Source: Flintibacter muris (lineage in GTDB: Bacteria > Bacillota > Clostridia > Oscillospirales > Oscillospiraceae). From it: a DNA stretch of 64,000 nucleotides. Location: assembly GCF_943192995.1 (NCBI RefSeq), contig NZ_CALPCP010000015.1, positions 1 to 64,000 on the forward strand, read 5' to 3'. Under the pieces are notes generated by a model. That model searched no databases, had not been told where the DNA came from, and was given only the letters and a program-made list of their open reading frames with translations. The position numbers and the translations under genes were made by a program. Shown here piece by piece: positions 53,322 through 61,125 of the stretch; position 1 is the stretch's first letter; each line of letters begins with the position of its first letter.

Positions 53322-53768
53322 TTAGTGTGTCATTCCTATCTGTTTCAGTATTTTGATGCGGTCCTTCTCCAAAAGCGAAGTCATGCTGTCCGGATAAGCA
53401 GAAAAATCTGCGTTTTCTAAAGCTGTCCGGATCTTTGGTGCAAGATCAGGCCGGGCTGTTACAATATGGCTCAGATTTTGGACGCACTGGCGGGCCGTGA
53501 TTGGTTTTTCGTCCAGGATGTGTGCCAAGTAGGTATTCAGTGCCTTGTCCAGCTTTCTATCGATATCCCAACGGGCGTTTTGAGCGATCAGCACCAGCCC
53601 GCGGTTGCGAACCAGAGAGTTCTTTTCCTCCAGCATGGACACAAACTCGTCAAAGAAAGGATAAACCCGGTCTGTGTCCAAGGACTGTGCTGTCAACTCT
53701 TTTAACGCGGCATAGGCAACCTTATCCTGGGAAAACCGCAAATTGTGCACCAATTCTTCTATATCCAT
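53322..53768 (-). CDS. HEAT-like helical hypothetical protein
   Basis: 148 residues, all-helical. Helix pairs such as YAALKELTAQSL, RNRGLVLIAQNARW and ITARQCVQNLSHIVTARPDLAPKI look like HEAT or ARM repeats, suggesting a protein-interaction role. It fits small SufBD-like or repeat proteins of Clostridia. Its stop TAA is directly followed by the ATG of the PLP enzyme, and it lies 13 bases downstream of murD. Confidence 0.6.
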   Translation of the reverse strand: MDIEELVHNLRFSQDKVAYAALKELTAQSLDTDRVYPFFDEFVSMLEEKNSLVRNRGLVLIAQNARWDIDRKLDKALNTYLAHILDEKPITARQCVQNLSHIVTARPDLAPKIRTALENADFSAYPDSMTSLLEKDRIKILKQIGMTH

Positions 53769-53781
53769 ATTTTCACCGCTT

Positions 53782-55167
53782 TTACAGCTTATTCACCAGC
53801 TGCTTGAACACCTTGCCCCGCTCCATAAAGTTCTTAAAACGGTCGAAAGCGGCGCAGGCCGGAGACAGCACAACCACGTCCCCCTCCTGGGCGATATCCC
53901 GGGCGGCGGACACGGCGGCGGACAAATCCTCCGTTTCGATCAGCTTCAGGCCGCTTTCGTCAAAACCTTCGGCCTCCTCCACCGCTTTTTTGATGGCGGG
54001 GGCGGTATCGCCGGTGAGAATCAGTCCCTTCACCTGACGGACAATCTCCACTCCAAGCTGGGTAAAGGGGACACCTTTATCATATCCTCCTGCAATCAGA
54101 ATCAGCTTTTGCTCAAAGGAATCCAGGCAGGCCATAGTCCGAGTGGGACTGGTGCCAATAGAGTCGTTGTAGTATTTTATCCCGTCCAGCTCCCGCACCA
54201 GTTCAATGCGGTGCTCTACCCCGGTAAACCGCTGGGCCACCGAGCGGACACATTTGTCCGGAACAATACCATCCACCGCCGCAATAGCGGCCATATAGTT
54301 TTCGATGTTATGAACTCCCGGGATGTGGATATCAGCCAGCGGAAGAACCTCCCGGCTCCCCATATCATTGGTCAGCCAGATAGCGCTGTCCCGGAGGTAT
54401 ACCCCCTCCTCCAGCCGCTGCTTGCGGCTGAACAGCATAGCCCGCCCTACAGCGGCTTTGGCCAGCGACCGTGTGATATCGTTGTCATAGTTAAAGACAG
54501 CCCGGTCCTGAGGGCTCTGGTGGCAGAAGATGTTCAGTTTGGCCTCGGTGTACTCCTCCATGGTGTGGTGGTAATCCAGGTGATTGGGGGACAGATTGGT
54601 AAACACTGCCACATTGGGACTGCGGTCCATGCTCATCAGCTGGAAAGAGGACAGTTCCACCACAGCGATATCATCAGGAGTCATGCCATCTACATCAGGG
54701 AGCAGAGGCCGGCCGATATTGCCCCCCAAGTAAACATTGAGCCCCGCTTCCTTTAAAAATTCACTGATTAAGGTGGTAGTGGTGGTCTTGCCGTCACTGC
54801 CTGTTACTCCGATAATTTTGCATGGGCACAGCTTGAAAAACAGTTCCATTTCAGAGGTAAGGATACTTCCCCCCTCTACCGCCTTCAACAGCTCAGGCGT
54901 GTTGGGGCTCAGGCCAGGGGTGCGGAAGATGAGGTCAGCCTTGTGAATCCGGGCCAGGTAATCAGTCCCCAGCCTCAGTTTAGCCCCCAGGCTTTCCAGC
55001 TCTGAGGCCAGCTCCTCCACCCGTTCTCTGGGGGATTTATCGCAGACAGTAACTTTTAAGTTTGCCCGCAGCAGGGTGCGGATTAGAGGGGTGTTGCTTA
55101 CTCCCATACCGATGACAGAGATGGATTTGCCCCGCAGGGTTTCCAAATATTCAGACATGGTGGACAT
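53782..55167 (-). CDS. murD: UDP-N-acetylmuramoyl-L-alanine:D-glutamate ligase
   Basis: 461 residues from ATG 55167, 7 bases after AGGAGG; an upstream reading to 55185 covers the ribosome site. Mur ligase text: SVIGMGVSNTPLIRTLL at the N-terminus, ATP loop IIGVTGSDGKTTTTTLISEFL, NIGRPLLPDVDGM, ELSSFQLMSMD, NLSPNHLDYHHTMEEY and YYNDSIGTSPT. It adds D-glutamate to UDP-MurNAc-L-Ala. It stands alone, away from a dcw cluster, and starts a minus-strand unit with the HEAT-like and PLP genes. Confidence 0.95.
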   Translation of the reverse strand: MSTMSEYLETLRGKSISVIGMGVSNTPLIRTLLRANLKVTVCDKSPRERVEELASELESLGAKLRLGTDYLARIHKADLIFRTPGLSPNTPELLKAVEGGSILTSEMELFFKLCPCKIIGVTGSDGKTTTTTLISEFLKEAGLNVYLGGNIGRPLLPDVDGMTPDDIAVVELSSFQLMSMDRSPNVAVFTNLSPNHLDYHHTMEEYTEAKLNIFCHQSPQDRAVFNYDNDITRSLAKAAVGRAMLFSRKQRLEEGVYLRDSAIWLTNDMGSREVLPLADIHIPGVHNIENYMAAIAAVDGIVPDKCVRSVAQRFTGVEHRIELVRELDGIKYYNDSIGTSPTRTMACLDSFEQKLILIAGGYDKGVPFTQLGVEIVRQVKGLILTGDTAPAIKKAVEEAEGFDESGLKLIETEDLSAAVSAARDIAQEGDVVVLSPACAAFDRFKNFMERGKVFKQLVNKL

Positions 55168-55245
55168 AGAATGTCCTCCTTCCATTATTTTCTTCTCTTA
55201 AATATATTACCATATTCCCCCGGATAATTCAATCATAACCCCATC

Positions 55246-55280
55246 AAAAAGGGCCCGCACGGCAATTTGCCGCGCGGGCC
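55246..55280 (-). terminator. Terminator of the coiled-coil gene
   Basis: GGCCCGCACGGCA (55252-55264) pairs with TGCCGCGCGGGCC (55268-55280) with one mismatch; the minus strand then reads TTTTT. Confidence 0.85.
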
Positions 55281-55295
55281 ACCTTGTGCTCCAGA

Positions 55296-55727
55296 TCAGG
55301 CAAACTGCAGCGCCCGGATCTCTTGGCTATGGCGCCTTACTGTCAGCTCCAGAACCTCTGTTCGGTCCTCCAAAGGCCCAAACTTCTCGTGAGGGACGAA
55401 GCGATCCCACAACGCTTGCTGGCCCTCCAGGAGTAGCCCCAATGTCCGATGCAGATCGGTATCAATGTATACCCGAATTCCATCCACCTTGGCTTCCAGC
55501 TGTGTGTAGTTGCTTTGCAGTTCTTGCACATTACCCTTTAAAGCCTGAACCTCGCCCTTCAAGACTTGGACATCATCTTTCAAGACTTGGACATCATCTT
55601 TCAAGACTTGGACATCATCTTTCAAAGCCCGAACATCTTCTTTTAACGCATGGATATCCTGTCTTATAGGTTCTATTTTAGCCTCAACAACTTGGCCTAT
55701 GGCTTGAAGCAGTTCCTGATCTGTCAT
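55296..55727 (-). CDS. Coiled-coil protein with heptad repeats
   Basis: 143 residues; AAGGAGAG upstream of the ATG. Residues about 20-70 are heptads of the type LKDDVQV, three of them encoded by identical 21-bp DNA repeats, followed by LKGEVQALKGNVQELQSNY. The C-terminal part (TLGLLLEGQQALWDRFVPHEKF, VLELTVRRHSQEIRAL) is also helical. It resembles DUF1640-like and other Clostridial coiled-coil proteins of unknown role, possibly oligomeric scaffolds. The gene lies directly before xerD. Confidence 0.7.
   Translation of the reverse strand: MTDQELLQAIGQVVEAKIEPIRQDIHALKEDVRALKDDVQVLKDDVQVLKDDVQVLKGEVQALKGNVQELQSNYTQLEAKVDGIRVYIDTDLHRTLGLLLEGQQALWDRFVPHEKFGPLEDRTEVLELTVRRHSQEIRALQFA
55558..55620 (-). 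repeat. Three identical 21-bp tandem repeats inside the coiled-coil gene
   Basis: The unit TTCAAGACTTGGACATCATC plus T is repeated three times without change (55558, 55579, 55600), then decays. Each unit encodes one heptad, so copy number change keeps the frame. Confidence 0.9.
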
Positions 55728-55746
55728 AGCGCTCTCTCCTTATCTG

Positions 55747-56628
55747 TCACGCCCGGGGATGGGCCTTTTTGTAGACATCCTTAATCTTTTGATTGATTAA
55801 CCTGGAATAGATTTGGGTGGAAGAAATATCAGCATGGCCCAGCATCTCCTGAATGGAACGCAGATCAGCTCCATTTTCCAGCAGGTGGGCGGCAAAGGAG
55901 TGGCGCAGGGTGTGGGGGGTGATATCCTTTTGAATTCCCGCTTTCTCCTGATAGTACTTGATCAGCTTCCAGAAGCCCTGACGGCTCATACGTTCACCGT
56001 TCATGTTGACAAAAAGCGCGGTCTCATCTACCGAGTCCACCAGCTGAGGCCGCACATTGTTTATGTACTCCCCCAGAGCCCGAATCGCTGTGGGATACAG
56101 CGGGATAATGCGCTCTTTGTTTTTGCTGAAACATTTCAGCACTCCTCCGGGCAGGTTCAGGTCATCCACATCCAGCTCTATGAGCTCGCTGACCCGAATA
56201 CCGGTGGCGTAGAGCAGCTCCAGCATGGCCCGGTCCCGATAGCCTTTCAGGTCGGTACACTCAGGCTGCTCCAGAAAGAGCTCCACCTCTTTGCTGGTAA
56301 GTACCTGAGGCAGCTTGCGCTCCACCTTGGCGGGAGACACACCCTTTGCCGGGTTTTGTCCCACATAGCCCTTACCTACCATACAGGAGTAGAAGGACTT
56401 TAGGGACGCAACCGAACGGGTAACGGTAGCGGGAGACTTCCCTCGTTTGATGAGCGAATTGGCATAGTCCTCCACGTCGCGGGTGACCACCTGAGTCAGG
56501 TCCACACCTTTCCCGTCCATTGCTGCGGCGAACTGGTTCACATCCCGCATGTAGGAGCTGACCGTATTAGCCGAGGCACGCTTTTCAATTTTTAAAAAGT
56601 CCTCATAGGCCGTCAACAGTTCAGACAC
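55747..56628 (-). CDS. xerD: Site-specific tyrosine recombinase XerD
   Basis: 293 residues from GTG 56628 (GGGAG 8 bases upstream); a longer frame reaching 56754 runs into the spoIIM tail. Core-binding domain SELLTAYEDFLKIEKRASANTVSSYMRD; catalytic residues in YATGIRVSELIEL, the Lys region FSKNKERIIPLY, HTLRHSFAAHLLENG, LGHADISSTQIYSRL. With XerC it resolves chromosome dimers at dif. spoIIM directly precedes it, as in other endospore formers. Confidence 0.93.
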   Translation of the reverse strand: MSELLTAYEDFLKIEKRASANTVSSYMRDVNQFAAAMDGKGVDLTQVVTRDVEDYANSLIKRGKSPATVTRSVASLKSFYSCMVGKGYVGQNPAKGVSPAKVERKLPQVLTSKEVELFLEQPECTDLKGYRDRAMLELLYATGIRVSELIELDVDDLNLPGGVLKCFSKNKERIIPLYPTAIRALGEYINNVRPQLVDSVDETALFVNMNGERMSRQGFWKLIKYYQEKAGIQKDITPHTLRHSFAAHLLENGADLRSIQEMLGHADISSTQIYSRLINQKIKDVYKKAHPRA

Positions 56629-56651
56629 TTCCAAAACTCCCAAAACTAAAG

Positions 56652-57272
56652 TTACAAAATTACGCGGGCGGCTGCCCGAAGCAGCACCGGAACCACCCAG
56701 TACTCCAGCAGTCCCGCAGCCAGAGCGAGGCCCACACACAGCCCTCCCTGGCACCAGTAAGTCACATTGAGGGGAAGTCCTCCCCGGCCCTCACCTGTAG
56801 ACCGCCGAAGCAGCTGCTGCGCGGAGAGAAGGCCAGGAACCCCCGCCATAAACAGCGCCGGGGCCCAAAGCAGAGCGGGCAGCCCAAACAGGACAAAGGC
56901 AGGGAAGAGCCCTCTTCCACCAAACACCCGGCAGAAACAGGCCACCGGGAAGGAGAAGAAGAACCCTCGTACCCCAAAGAGTACCGGCAGTCCCGCCGCC
57001 CCCAGTGCTGTCAGGCCCAGAATCAGGGCAACCAGCAGATATTTTACCTGTCCCCACAGCACTGGCCACAGACCTCTTGGCAGATCACCCTCCTGAGCCA
57101 GCGTCAGGTAGTCAGCCAGATAGCTGCCCAGCTCCTCAGCACCGGCCCCGCCGGACAGGGCGGCCAAAAGACAGCCCGCTGCTCCGCCGGCCAGGAAAGA
57201 GACAGCCAATATGATCAGCGCGGCCCTCTGCTCCGACGGCAAGTCCCATTTTTTGCGGATCCTCATTCCCAT
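56652..57272 (-). CDS. spoIIM: Stage II sporulation protein M
   Basis: 206 residues from ATG 57272 (TGAGGTG 7 bases upstream; GTG 57281 overlaps it). Five or six membrane segments with the SpoIIM-type order: ALIILAVSFLAGGAAGCLLAAL, YLLVALILGLTALGAAGLPVLFGVRGFFFSFP, FVLFGLPALLWAPALFMAGV. SpoIIM, with SpoIID and SpoIIP, drives engulfment of the forespore. It is 23 bases upstream of xerD and part of the same unit. Confidence 0.9.
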   Translation of the reverse strand: MGMRIRKKWDLPSEQRAALIILAVSFLAGGAAGCLLAALSGGAGAEELGSYLADYLTLAQEGDLPRGLWPVLWGQVKYLLVALILGLTALGAAGLPVLFGVRGFFFSFPVACFCRVFGGRGLFPAFVLFGLPALLWAPALFMAGVPGLLSAQQLLRRSTGEGRGGLPLNVTYWCQGGLCVGLALAAGLLEYWVVPVLLRAAARVIL

Positions 57273-57470
57273 AGGCTTCACCTCAGCAACAGCATATGAG
57301 CAGGGGGGAGGAAATAGACGTGGGTTTCGAGGCGCCGCTTCAGTTGGTAAGTCTTACTATAGCTCTTTCTGACTCTTTTCGCAAGGGGGTTTTGCAATTT
57401 TCTCTGTTTTTGCCAATTCTTTTAACTTGTTATGTAAATTGCATTATGTAAACTTCGCAACCAAACAAAT

Positions 57471-57498
57471 AATAGGGTCCCCCGAAAGGGACCCTATT
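57471..57498 (-). terminator. Terminator downstream of the SCIFF maturase
   Basis: A perfect 11-bp stem (AATAGGGTCCC with GGGACCCTATT) about 60 bases after the scfB stop. The 57273-57560 gap holds nothing else recognisable except TTATGTAAA repeated at about 57429 and 57444. Confidence 0.75.
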
Positions 57499-57560
57499 GT
57501 AGCTGAAATCGGTGTTTTCAGGTGGAATCCAGGTCAAAAATCGAGCAAACCGTTGAAGTG

Positions 57561-58982
57561 TCAGTGATTACAAAGATTACAATCTGTATTATTACATTCT
57601 GTATTCGCCGTTGTTTCCAGTCCGGAGGCAATAGCGTTGAGGGCAATGGCACACTCCAAACGCTTGCGTTCCATTGCGCAGGCGGCCTCATTTGAGCGCG
57701 TTATGTCGCCATTGACAAGCATATTTGAGGCTGAACAGCCCCCACTACAGTAGAATCTGGCCCAACACTCCCGGCAGGCCGGACGGGTATACACATTCTG
57801 TTGGGCAAATTGACCAGAGATCCCCATGTCGAAGGTCCCATCATGGACACTCCCCATGCAAAATTCGTCTTTTCCTACAAATTGATGGCAGGGGTAAATG
57901 TCACCGTCAGGGGTGATGGCTACATACTCACAGCCGGCGCCGCAGCCCCGGAGCCGCTTGATCACGCAGGGCCCCTGCGCCAGGTCCACGTTGAAGTGGA
58001 AAAAGTTGATATCCTTTCGATCCAGCAGCTTCTGGGCCAGCTTTTCGTACTCCTTCTCTACCCTGCCCAAATCCTCCTCACGGATGGCGTAGGGGTCGTC
58101 GGATGGGCCGCTGCAGGGCTCTACTGACACATGGCGGAAACCCAGGTCTCCCATGTGCAGAACATCCTCCGCAAAATCCAGATTGTCCCGGGTGAAGGTG
58201 CCCCGGACATAGTAGTCCTTGGTTCCGCGTCCGGCTACCAGCTTCTGGAATTTCGGGACAATGATCTCATAGCTCCCCTTCCCGTTCACTGTGGGGCGCA
58301 TTCGGTCATTCACCTCTCCCCTACCGTCCAGGGACAGAACCACATTGGACATTTCACGGTTGATGTAGTCAATGATTTCGTCGTCCAGCAGAATTCCGTT
58401 GGTTGTAATCGTAAAGCGAAACACCTTGTCATGCTTTTCCTCCAGAGACCGTGCATACTCCACCGTCCGCTTCACGGTGTCCATAGCCATCAGCGGCTCG
58501 CCACCGAAGAAGTCGATCTCAATGTTCCGCCGCTTGCCCGACTTGGCCACCACCCAGTCAATGGCCTTCTTGGCGGTGTCAAAATCCATGGTCATGCGGT
58601 GGCCGGTGCCAAAGTCGCCGGTGGAGGCAAAGCAGTATTTGCACCGCAGATTGCAGTCGTGAGAGACGTGGAGGCACAGGGCCTTCACCACCGCCGCCTT
58701 AGGCAGGGCCATAGCTGCCTCCGGGTCCAGGTAGTCGTCGGTAGTGAAGAGCAGCCCGGCCTCCTGGAGCTGACGCAGCTCCTGCCAGCCCTCCTCCAAC
58801 TCGACCGGATCGTATTGAGGCAGCTTTTCCACATATTCCTGAGGGACCCTCCCCTCCCCTACCGGCCCCTCGCCGATTAAAGTGAGCAGGTCATAGGTCA
58901 GCTTGTCCAGCACATGGACTGCGCCGCTGTTGACATCCGCCGCCAGGTACTGCCCCAGGGCGGTAAAAGTATGTACCATCAT
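57561..58982 (-). CDS. scfB: Radical SAM maturase of the SCIFF peptide
   Basis: 473 residues from the ATG at 58982 (AAAGAGG 7 bases upstream). N-terminal RiPP-recognition-like region DVNSGAVHVLDKLTYDLLTLI, radical SAM motif C110-NLR-C114-KY-C117, GGEPLMAMDTVKRTVEYA, then a SPASM domain with many Cys (CGAGCEYVAITPDGDIYPCHQFVG, CRECWARFYCSGGCSASNML). In Clostridium thermocellum CteB/ScfB makes thioether links between Cys and Thr of SCIFF. The chain ends in a Cys-rich tail (NTECNNTDCNLCNH) built by a 15-bp tandem repeat. The precursor gene lies about 1 kb upstream. Confidence 0.93.
   Translation of the reverse strand: MMVHTFTALGQYLAADVNSGAVHVLDKLTYDLLTLIGEGPVGEGRVPQEYVEKLPQYDPVELEEGWQELRQLQEAGLLFTTDDYLDPEAAMALPKAAVVKALCLHVSHDCNLRCKYCFASTGDFGTGHRMTMDFDTAKKAIDWVVAKSGKRRNIEIDFFGGEPLMAMDTVKRTVEYARSLEEKHDKVFRFTITTNGILLDDEIIDYINREMSNVVLSLDGRGEVNDRMRPTVNGKGSYEIIVPKFQKLVAGRGTKDYYVRGTFTRDNLDFAEDVLHMGDLGFRHVSVEPCSGPSDDPYAIREEDLGRVEKEYEKLAQKLLDRKDINFFHFNVDLAQGPCVIKRLRGCGAGCEYVAITPDGDIYPCHQFVGKDEFCMGSVHDGTFDMGISGQFAQQNVYTRPACRECWARFYCSGGCSASNMLVNGDITRSNEAACAMERKRLECAIALNAIASGLETTANTECNNTDCNLCNH
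57576..57605 (-). repeat. 15-bp tandem repeat encoding the Cys tail of ScfB
   Basis: ATTACAATCTGTATT (57576-57590) is followed directly by ATTACATTCTGTATT (57591-57605), one mismatch. On the minus strand it encodes NTECN-NTDCN. It is far more AT-rich than the rest of the gene. Confidence 0.85.
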
Positions 58983-59001
58983 ATCAAAATCCTCTTTCAT
59001 T

Positions 59002-59490
59002 TTAATTGTTGCAAATATGACATCCAAATACCGAGAGCAGGGCTTGATGTTTGGGGCACATAGGAAACCCGCACATCACCGGGTCAGAGGCATCCGCCTC
59101 TGCAAGCCACTCCTCTAAACTGTTTGGCTGTATCTTGTCGATATCTATCCCAGATATCAGTTTGGCAAATTGGTCCAGACAGGGAAACAGCGCATCTTCA
59201 TTGGGATGGTAGTCCAGTTTTTCCCAGTTGAGCCGGTTTCGAGCCGCCGCAACGGCCTGAAGCAAAAAATTTTTGTCCACCTCAAAGGTATCCAAAGCCC
59301 AGGGTATTTCAAAAAGATCAAATCCAATCGCACCATATCCCATACGGCTCTGGTCCTTTTCAGCCAGCCAGACAACCAGCCGCCTCTCCGAATCCGTACG
59401 GGCCAGGGCTGAACCACTGAGCACCAGGACGTTGAAAAAAACGTCAGTTAATCCGTTACTCATCTGAATATCTCCGACAAAATTTGACAT
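59002..59490 (-). CDS. Unknown protein between SCIFF genes, Cys-rich C-terminus
   Basis: 162 residues; GGGGAGGAG precedes the ATG. Mostly soluble with a hydrophobic start (DVFFNVLVLSGSALART) and a middle helical part (KNFLLQAVAAARNRLNW). The tail DPVMCGFPMCPKHQALLSVFGCHICNN has four cysteines and ends CxxCN, like the ScfB tail. No family recognised. It lies 19 bases before scfB on the same strand, so it is probably co-expressed with the SCIFF maturase. Confidence 0.6.
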   Translation of the reverse strand: MSNFVGDIQMSNGLTDVFFNVLVLSGSALARTDSERRLVVWLAEKDQSRMGYGAIGFDLFEIPWALDTFEVDKNFLLQAVAAARNRLNWEKLDYHPNEDALFPCLDQFAKLISGIDIDKIQPNSLEEWLAEADASDPVMCGFPMCPKHQALLSVFGCHICNN

Positions 59491-59502
59491 ATCTCCTCCC
59501 CC

Positions 59503-59931
59503 TTAATCGTAGTGGGCCAACGCGATTTCGTAGAAGGAACGGGTTTGTGCCTCGTCGTTCCAGCACAGGGGGGTGTCCGCATAGCTGAAGGTCCAAAAAG
59601 GATCCTGATCCTGGAGGCATCCGGGAAGGCTCTCCCATAAAGCATACATTTTGCTCCCAAATTTCCGAATATCCGGACATTTGGCATAGTAACCCTTGAG
59701 AACTTCCATCAAGGTCCGTCCGAAGGTTTCCGGGTGCAGGCTGATATAGCCGTAGTCGGCCCGTGTCCGGATATAGATGATCGCCCTGCGGATGTCCGTT
59801 TCACACTCCAGGTCCAGGAGCATGCGGTTCTCTGGATATGCCAGAAACAGGGCATCCAGACGCTCCTGGTATTCAGCCTCTGTGACAATATTCGCATAGA
59901 GCAGGATTGCGTATGCCAACAGCTCCTCCAA
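59503..59931 (-). CDS. Unknown helical protein between SCIFF genes
   Basis: 142 residues from TTG 59931, 8 bases after AAGGAGG; a frame extending to 59952 covers the ribosome site. Helical with many aromatic residues (ELLAYAILLYANIVTEAEYQERL, LKGYYAKCPDIRKFGSKMYALWE, PFWTFSYADTPLCWND). No motif recognised. It is 12 bases before the Cys-tailed unknown gene and 77 bases after scfA, so both unknown genes appear to lie in the SCIFF unit. Confidence 0.55.
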   Translation of the reverse strand: MEELLAYAILLYANIVTEAEYQERLDALFLAYPENRMLLDLECETDIRRAIIYIRTRADYGYISLHPETFGRTLMEVLKGYYAKCPDIRKFGSKMYALWESLPGCLQDQDPFWTFSYADTPLCWNDEAQTRSFYEIALAHYD

Positions 59932-60008
59932 TGAACATTCCTCCTTTTGCAAAGGACGAACAGCAAAAAGGGCAGGCGCACCGCGCCTGCCCTTTCATGC
60001 CTTTTGCT

Positions 60009-60149
60009 TTACTTGTTCTCGCACTTCTGGTTGGCGACGGTGCAGGAAGTCTTGCAGGCGGACTGGCAAGAGGTCTGGCACTCACCGCAGCCGCCCTTGG
60101 CGGCGCTGGCCTTTAAGGTGGCCCCGTTCAAAATCTGGATGTGCTTCAT
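60009..60149 (-). CDS. scfA: SCIFF precursor peptide
   Basis: 46 residues: MKHIQILNGATLKASAAKG then GGCGECQTSCQSACKTSC and TVANQKCENK. Six cysteines (21, 24, 28, 32, 36, 43) match the name 'six cysteines in forty-five residues'. The ribosome site GGAGGAG and a consensus promoter (60231-60203) are present. It is the substrate of ScfB. The peptide occurs in nearly all Clostridia; its final role is unknown. Confidence 0.96.
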   Translation of the reverse strand: MKHIQILNGATLKASAAKGGCGECQTSCQSACKTSCTVANQKCENK

Positions 60150-60202
60150 TGGTATCTCCTCCTGTTTCATTGCTTATAGCAGATTCTGCCATAGTGACAG
60201 CT

Positions 60203-60231
60203 ATTATAACATAGGCTTAGAGAGATTTCAA
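60203..60231 (-). promoter_or_regulatory. Promoter of scfA
   Basis: Minus strand: TTGAAA (60231-60226), 17 bases, TATAAT (60208-60203). It lies just after the stop of the upstream membrane protein gene. Confidence 0.85.
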
Positions 60232-60660
60232 TCATCTTCTGCGTTTTTTCTTGGGTTTTCTTCCCAAAAGGCCGGTGATTGCGCCTCCGCACAGACAGGC
60301 ACACAGAATCCCGGCACCGCCGTTGGCGATAGAGGCTCCATCATAGGCAATAAGTCCGGCGGTAAGCAGCAGCAGAAACAGCACCGCCCCTACCCCAAGG
60401 CCCACCAGAAGGGACCGGCTGCCCACCCGGCGAACAGCGTAGCTCCCCCCTGCCAAAGCGCCCGCCACACAGGCGGCCAATACCGCGCCGTACATGGAAC
60501 CCACAGGTATGATCCCCATAGACACCAGCGCCGCGCAGATCAGCAGAACCAAAATGGTAGACACCCCGGCCAGCACACCGCCTTTCAGTACCTCACACAT
60601 AGCGTTGAGCCACTCGCTGCCGCTGCCCAGCTCCTCCAGACGCCGTTCCTTCTTTTTCAT
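60232..60660 (-). CDS. TIGR04086 family membrane protein
   Basis: 142 residues from ATG 60660 (GGGAGGG upstream; a longer reading to 60708 has none). Four membrane segments, with GVSTILVLLICAALVSMG, GAVLAACVAGALAGGSYAVRRVG and LLLTAGLIAYDGASI as helices, and the basic tail GRKPKKKRRR. TIGR04086 proteins constantly lie between yajC and the SCIFF genes in Clostridia, exactly as here. The function is unknown; a role in SCIFF export or membrane context is only inference. Confidence 0.88.
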   Translation of the reverse strand: MKKKERRLEELGSGSEWLNAMCEVLKGGVLAGVSTILVLLICAALVSMGIIPVGSMYGAVLAACVAGALAGGSYAVRRVGSRSLLVGLGVGAVLFLLLLTAGLIAYDGASIANGGAGILCACLCGGAITGLLGRKPKKKRRR

Positions 60661-60726
60661 AAAAATACCCTCCCCCACGGTTTGATAAAACCTATGCGGG
60701 GAGGGCAAAAGACATGCCTGTAACTT

Positions 60727-61008
60727 TTAATTGGCGGGCTGCTCGGGGGCCACATTCTTGGTGGAGACGGCCCACTTGGTAAACTCAATGCGCACCCGGT
60801 CAGCGCCAGTTTCAATAACAATGGTGCTCTCGTCCACCTTGCAGATGGTGCCTACAATACCCCCAATGGTGGTGATGACATCGCCCACCTTCAGGGAGTC
60901 CCGCAGATTTTGAGCTTCCTTCTTCCGCTTGTTTTCCGGGCGGATCATGAAGAAGTACAGCATGGCGAACATCAGGACAATCATGAGAATGAAACTAGGA
61001 TCAGTCAT
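60727..61008 (-). CDS. yajC: Preprotein translocase subunit YajC
   Basis: 93 residues; GGAGG before the ATG. One N-terminal membrane helix (SFILMIVLMFAMLYFFMIRPENKR) and the YajC core QNLRDSLKVGDVITTIGGIVGTICKVDESTIVIETG. It associates with SecDF and SecYEG. A strong promoter (61106-61078) lies upstream, so it starts a new unit after tgt. Confidence 0.94.
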   Translation of the reverse strand: MTDPSFILMIVLMFAMLYFFMIRPENKRKKEAQNLRDSLKVGDVITTIGGIVGTICKVDESTIVIETGADRVRIEFTKWAVSTKNVAPEQPAN

Positions 61009-61077
61009 ATTTTTTCCTCCAAAACTACTGCATAATCAAACTGTCAACAAAAAGGCATTCTCGACGCAGTGAAAAAT

Positions 61078-61106
61078 ATTATAGCGGATATTTTGCCAGT
61101 TGACAA
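61078..61106 (-). promoter_or_regulatory. Promoter of yajC
   Basis: Minus strand: TTGTCA (61106-61101), 17 bases, TATAAT (61083-61078). Confidence 0.85.
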
Positions 61107-61125
61107 GCCCTTTTGCCAAATTTCT

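Noticed and set aside
55558-55620. Regular repeats that could suggest a CRISPR array
   Set aside because: The repeats are contiguous with no spacers and encode heptads of a coiled-coil protein.
57429-57452. TTATGTAAA direct repeat downstream of the SCIFF maturase
   Set aside because: Only two short AT-rich copies in non-coding DNA; expected by chance at this composition.
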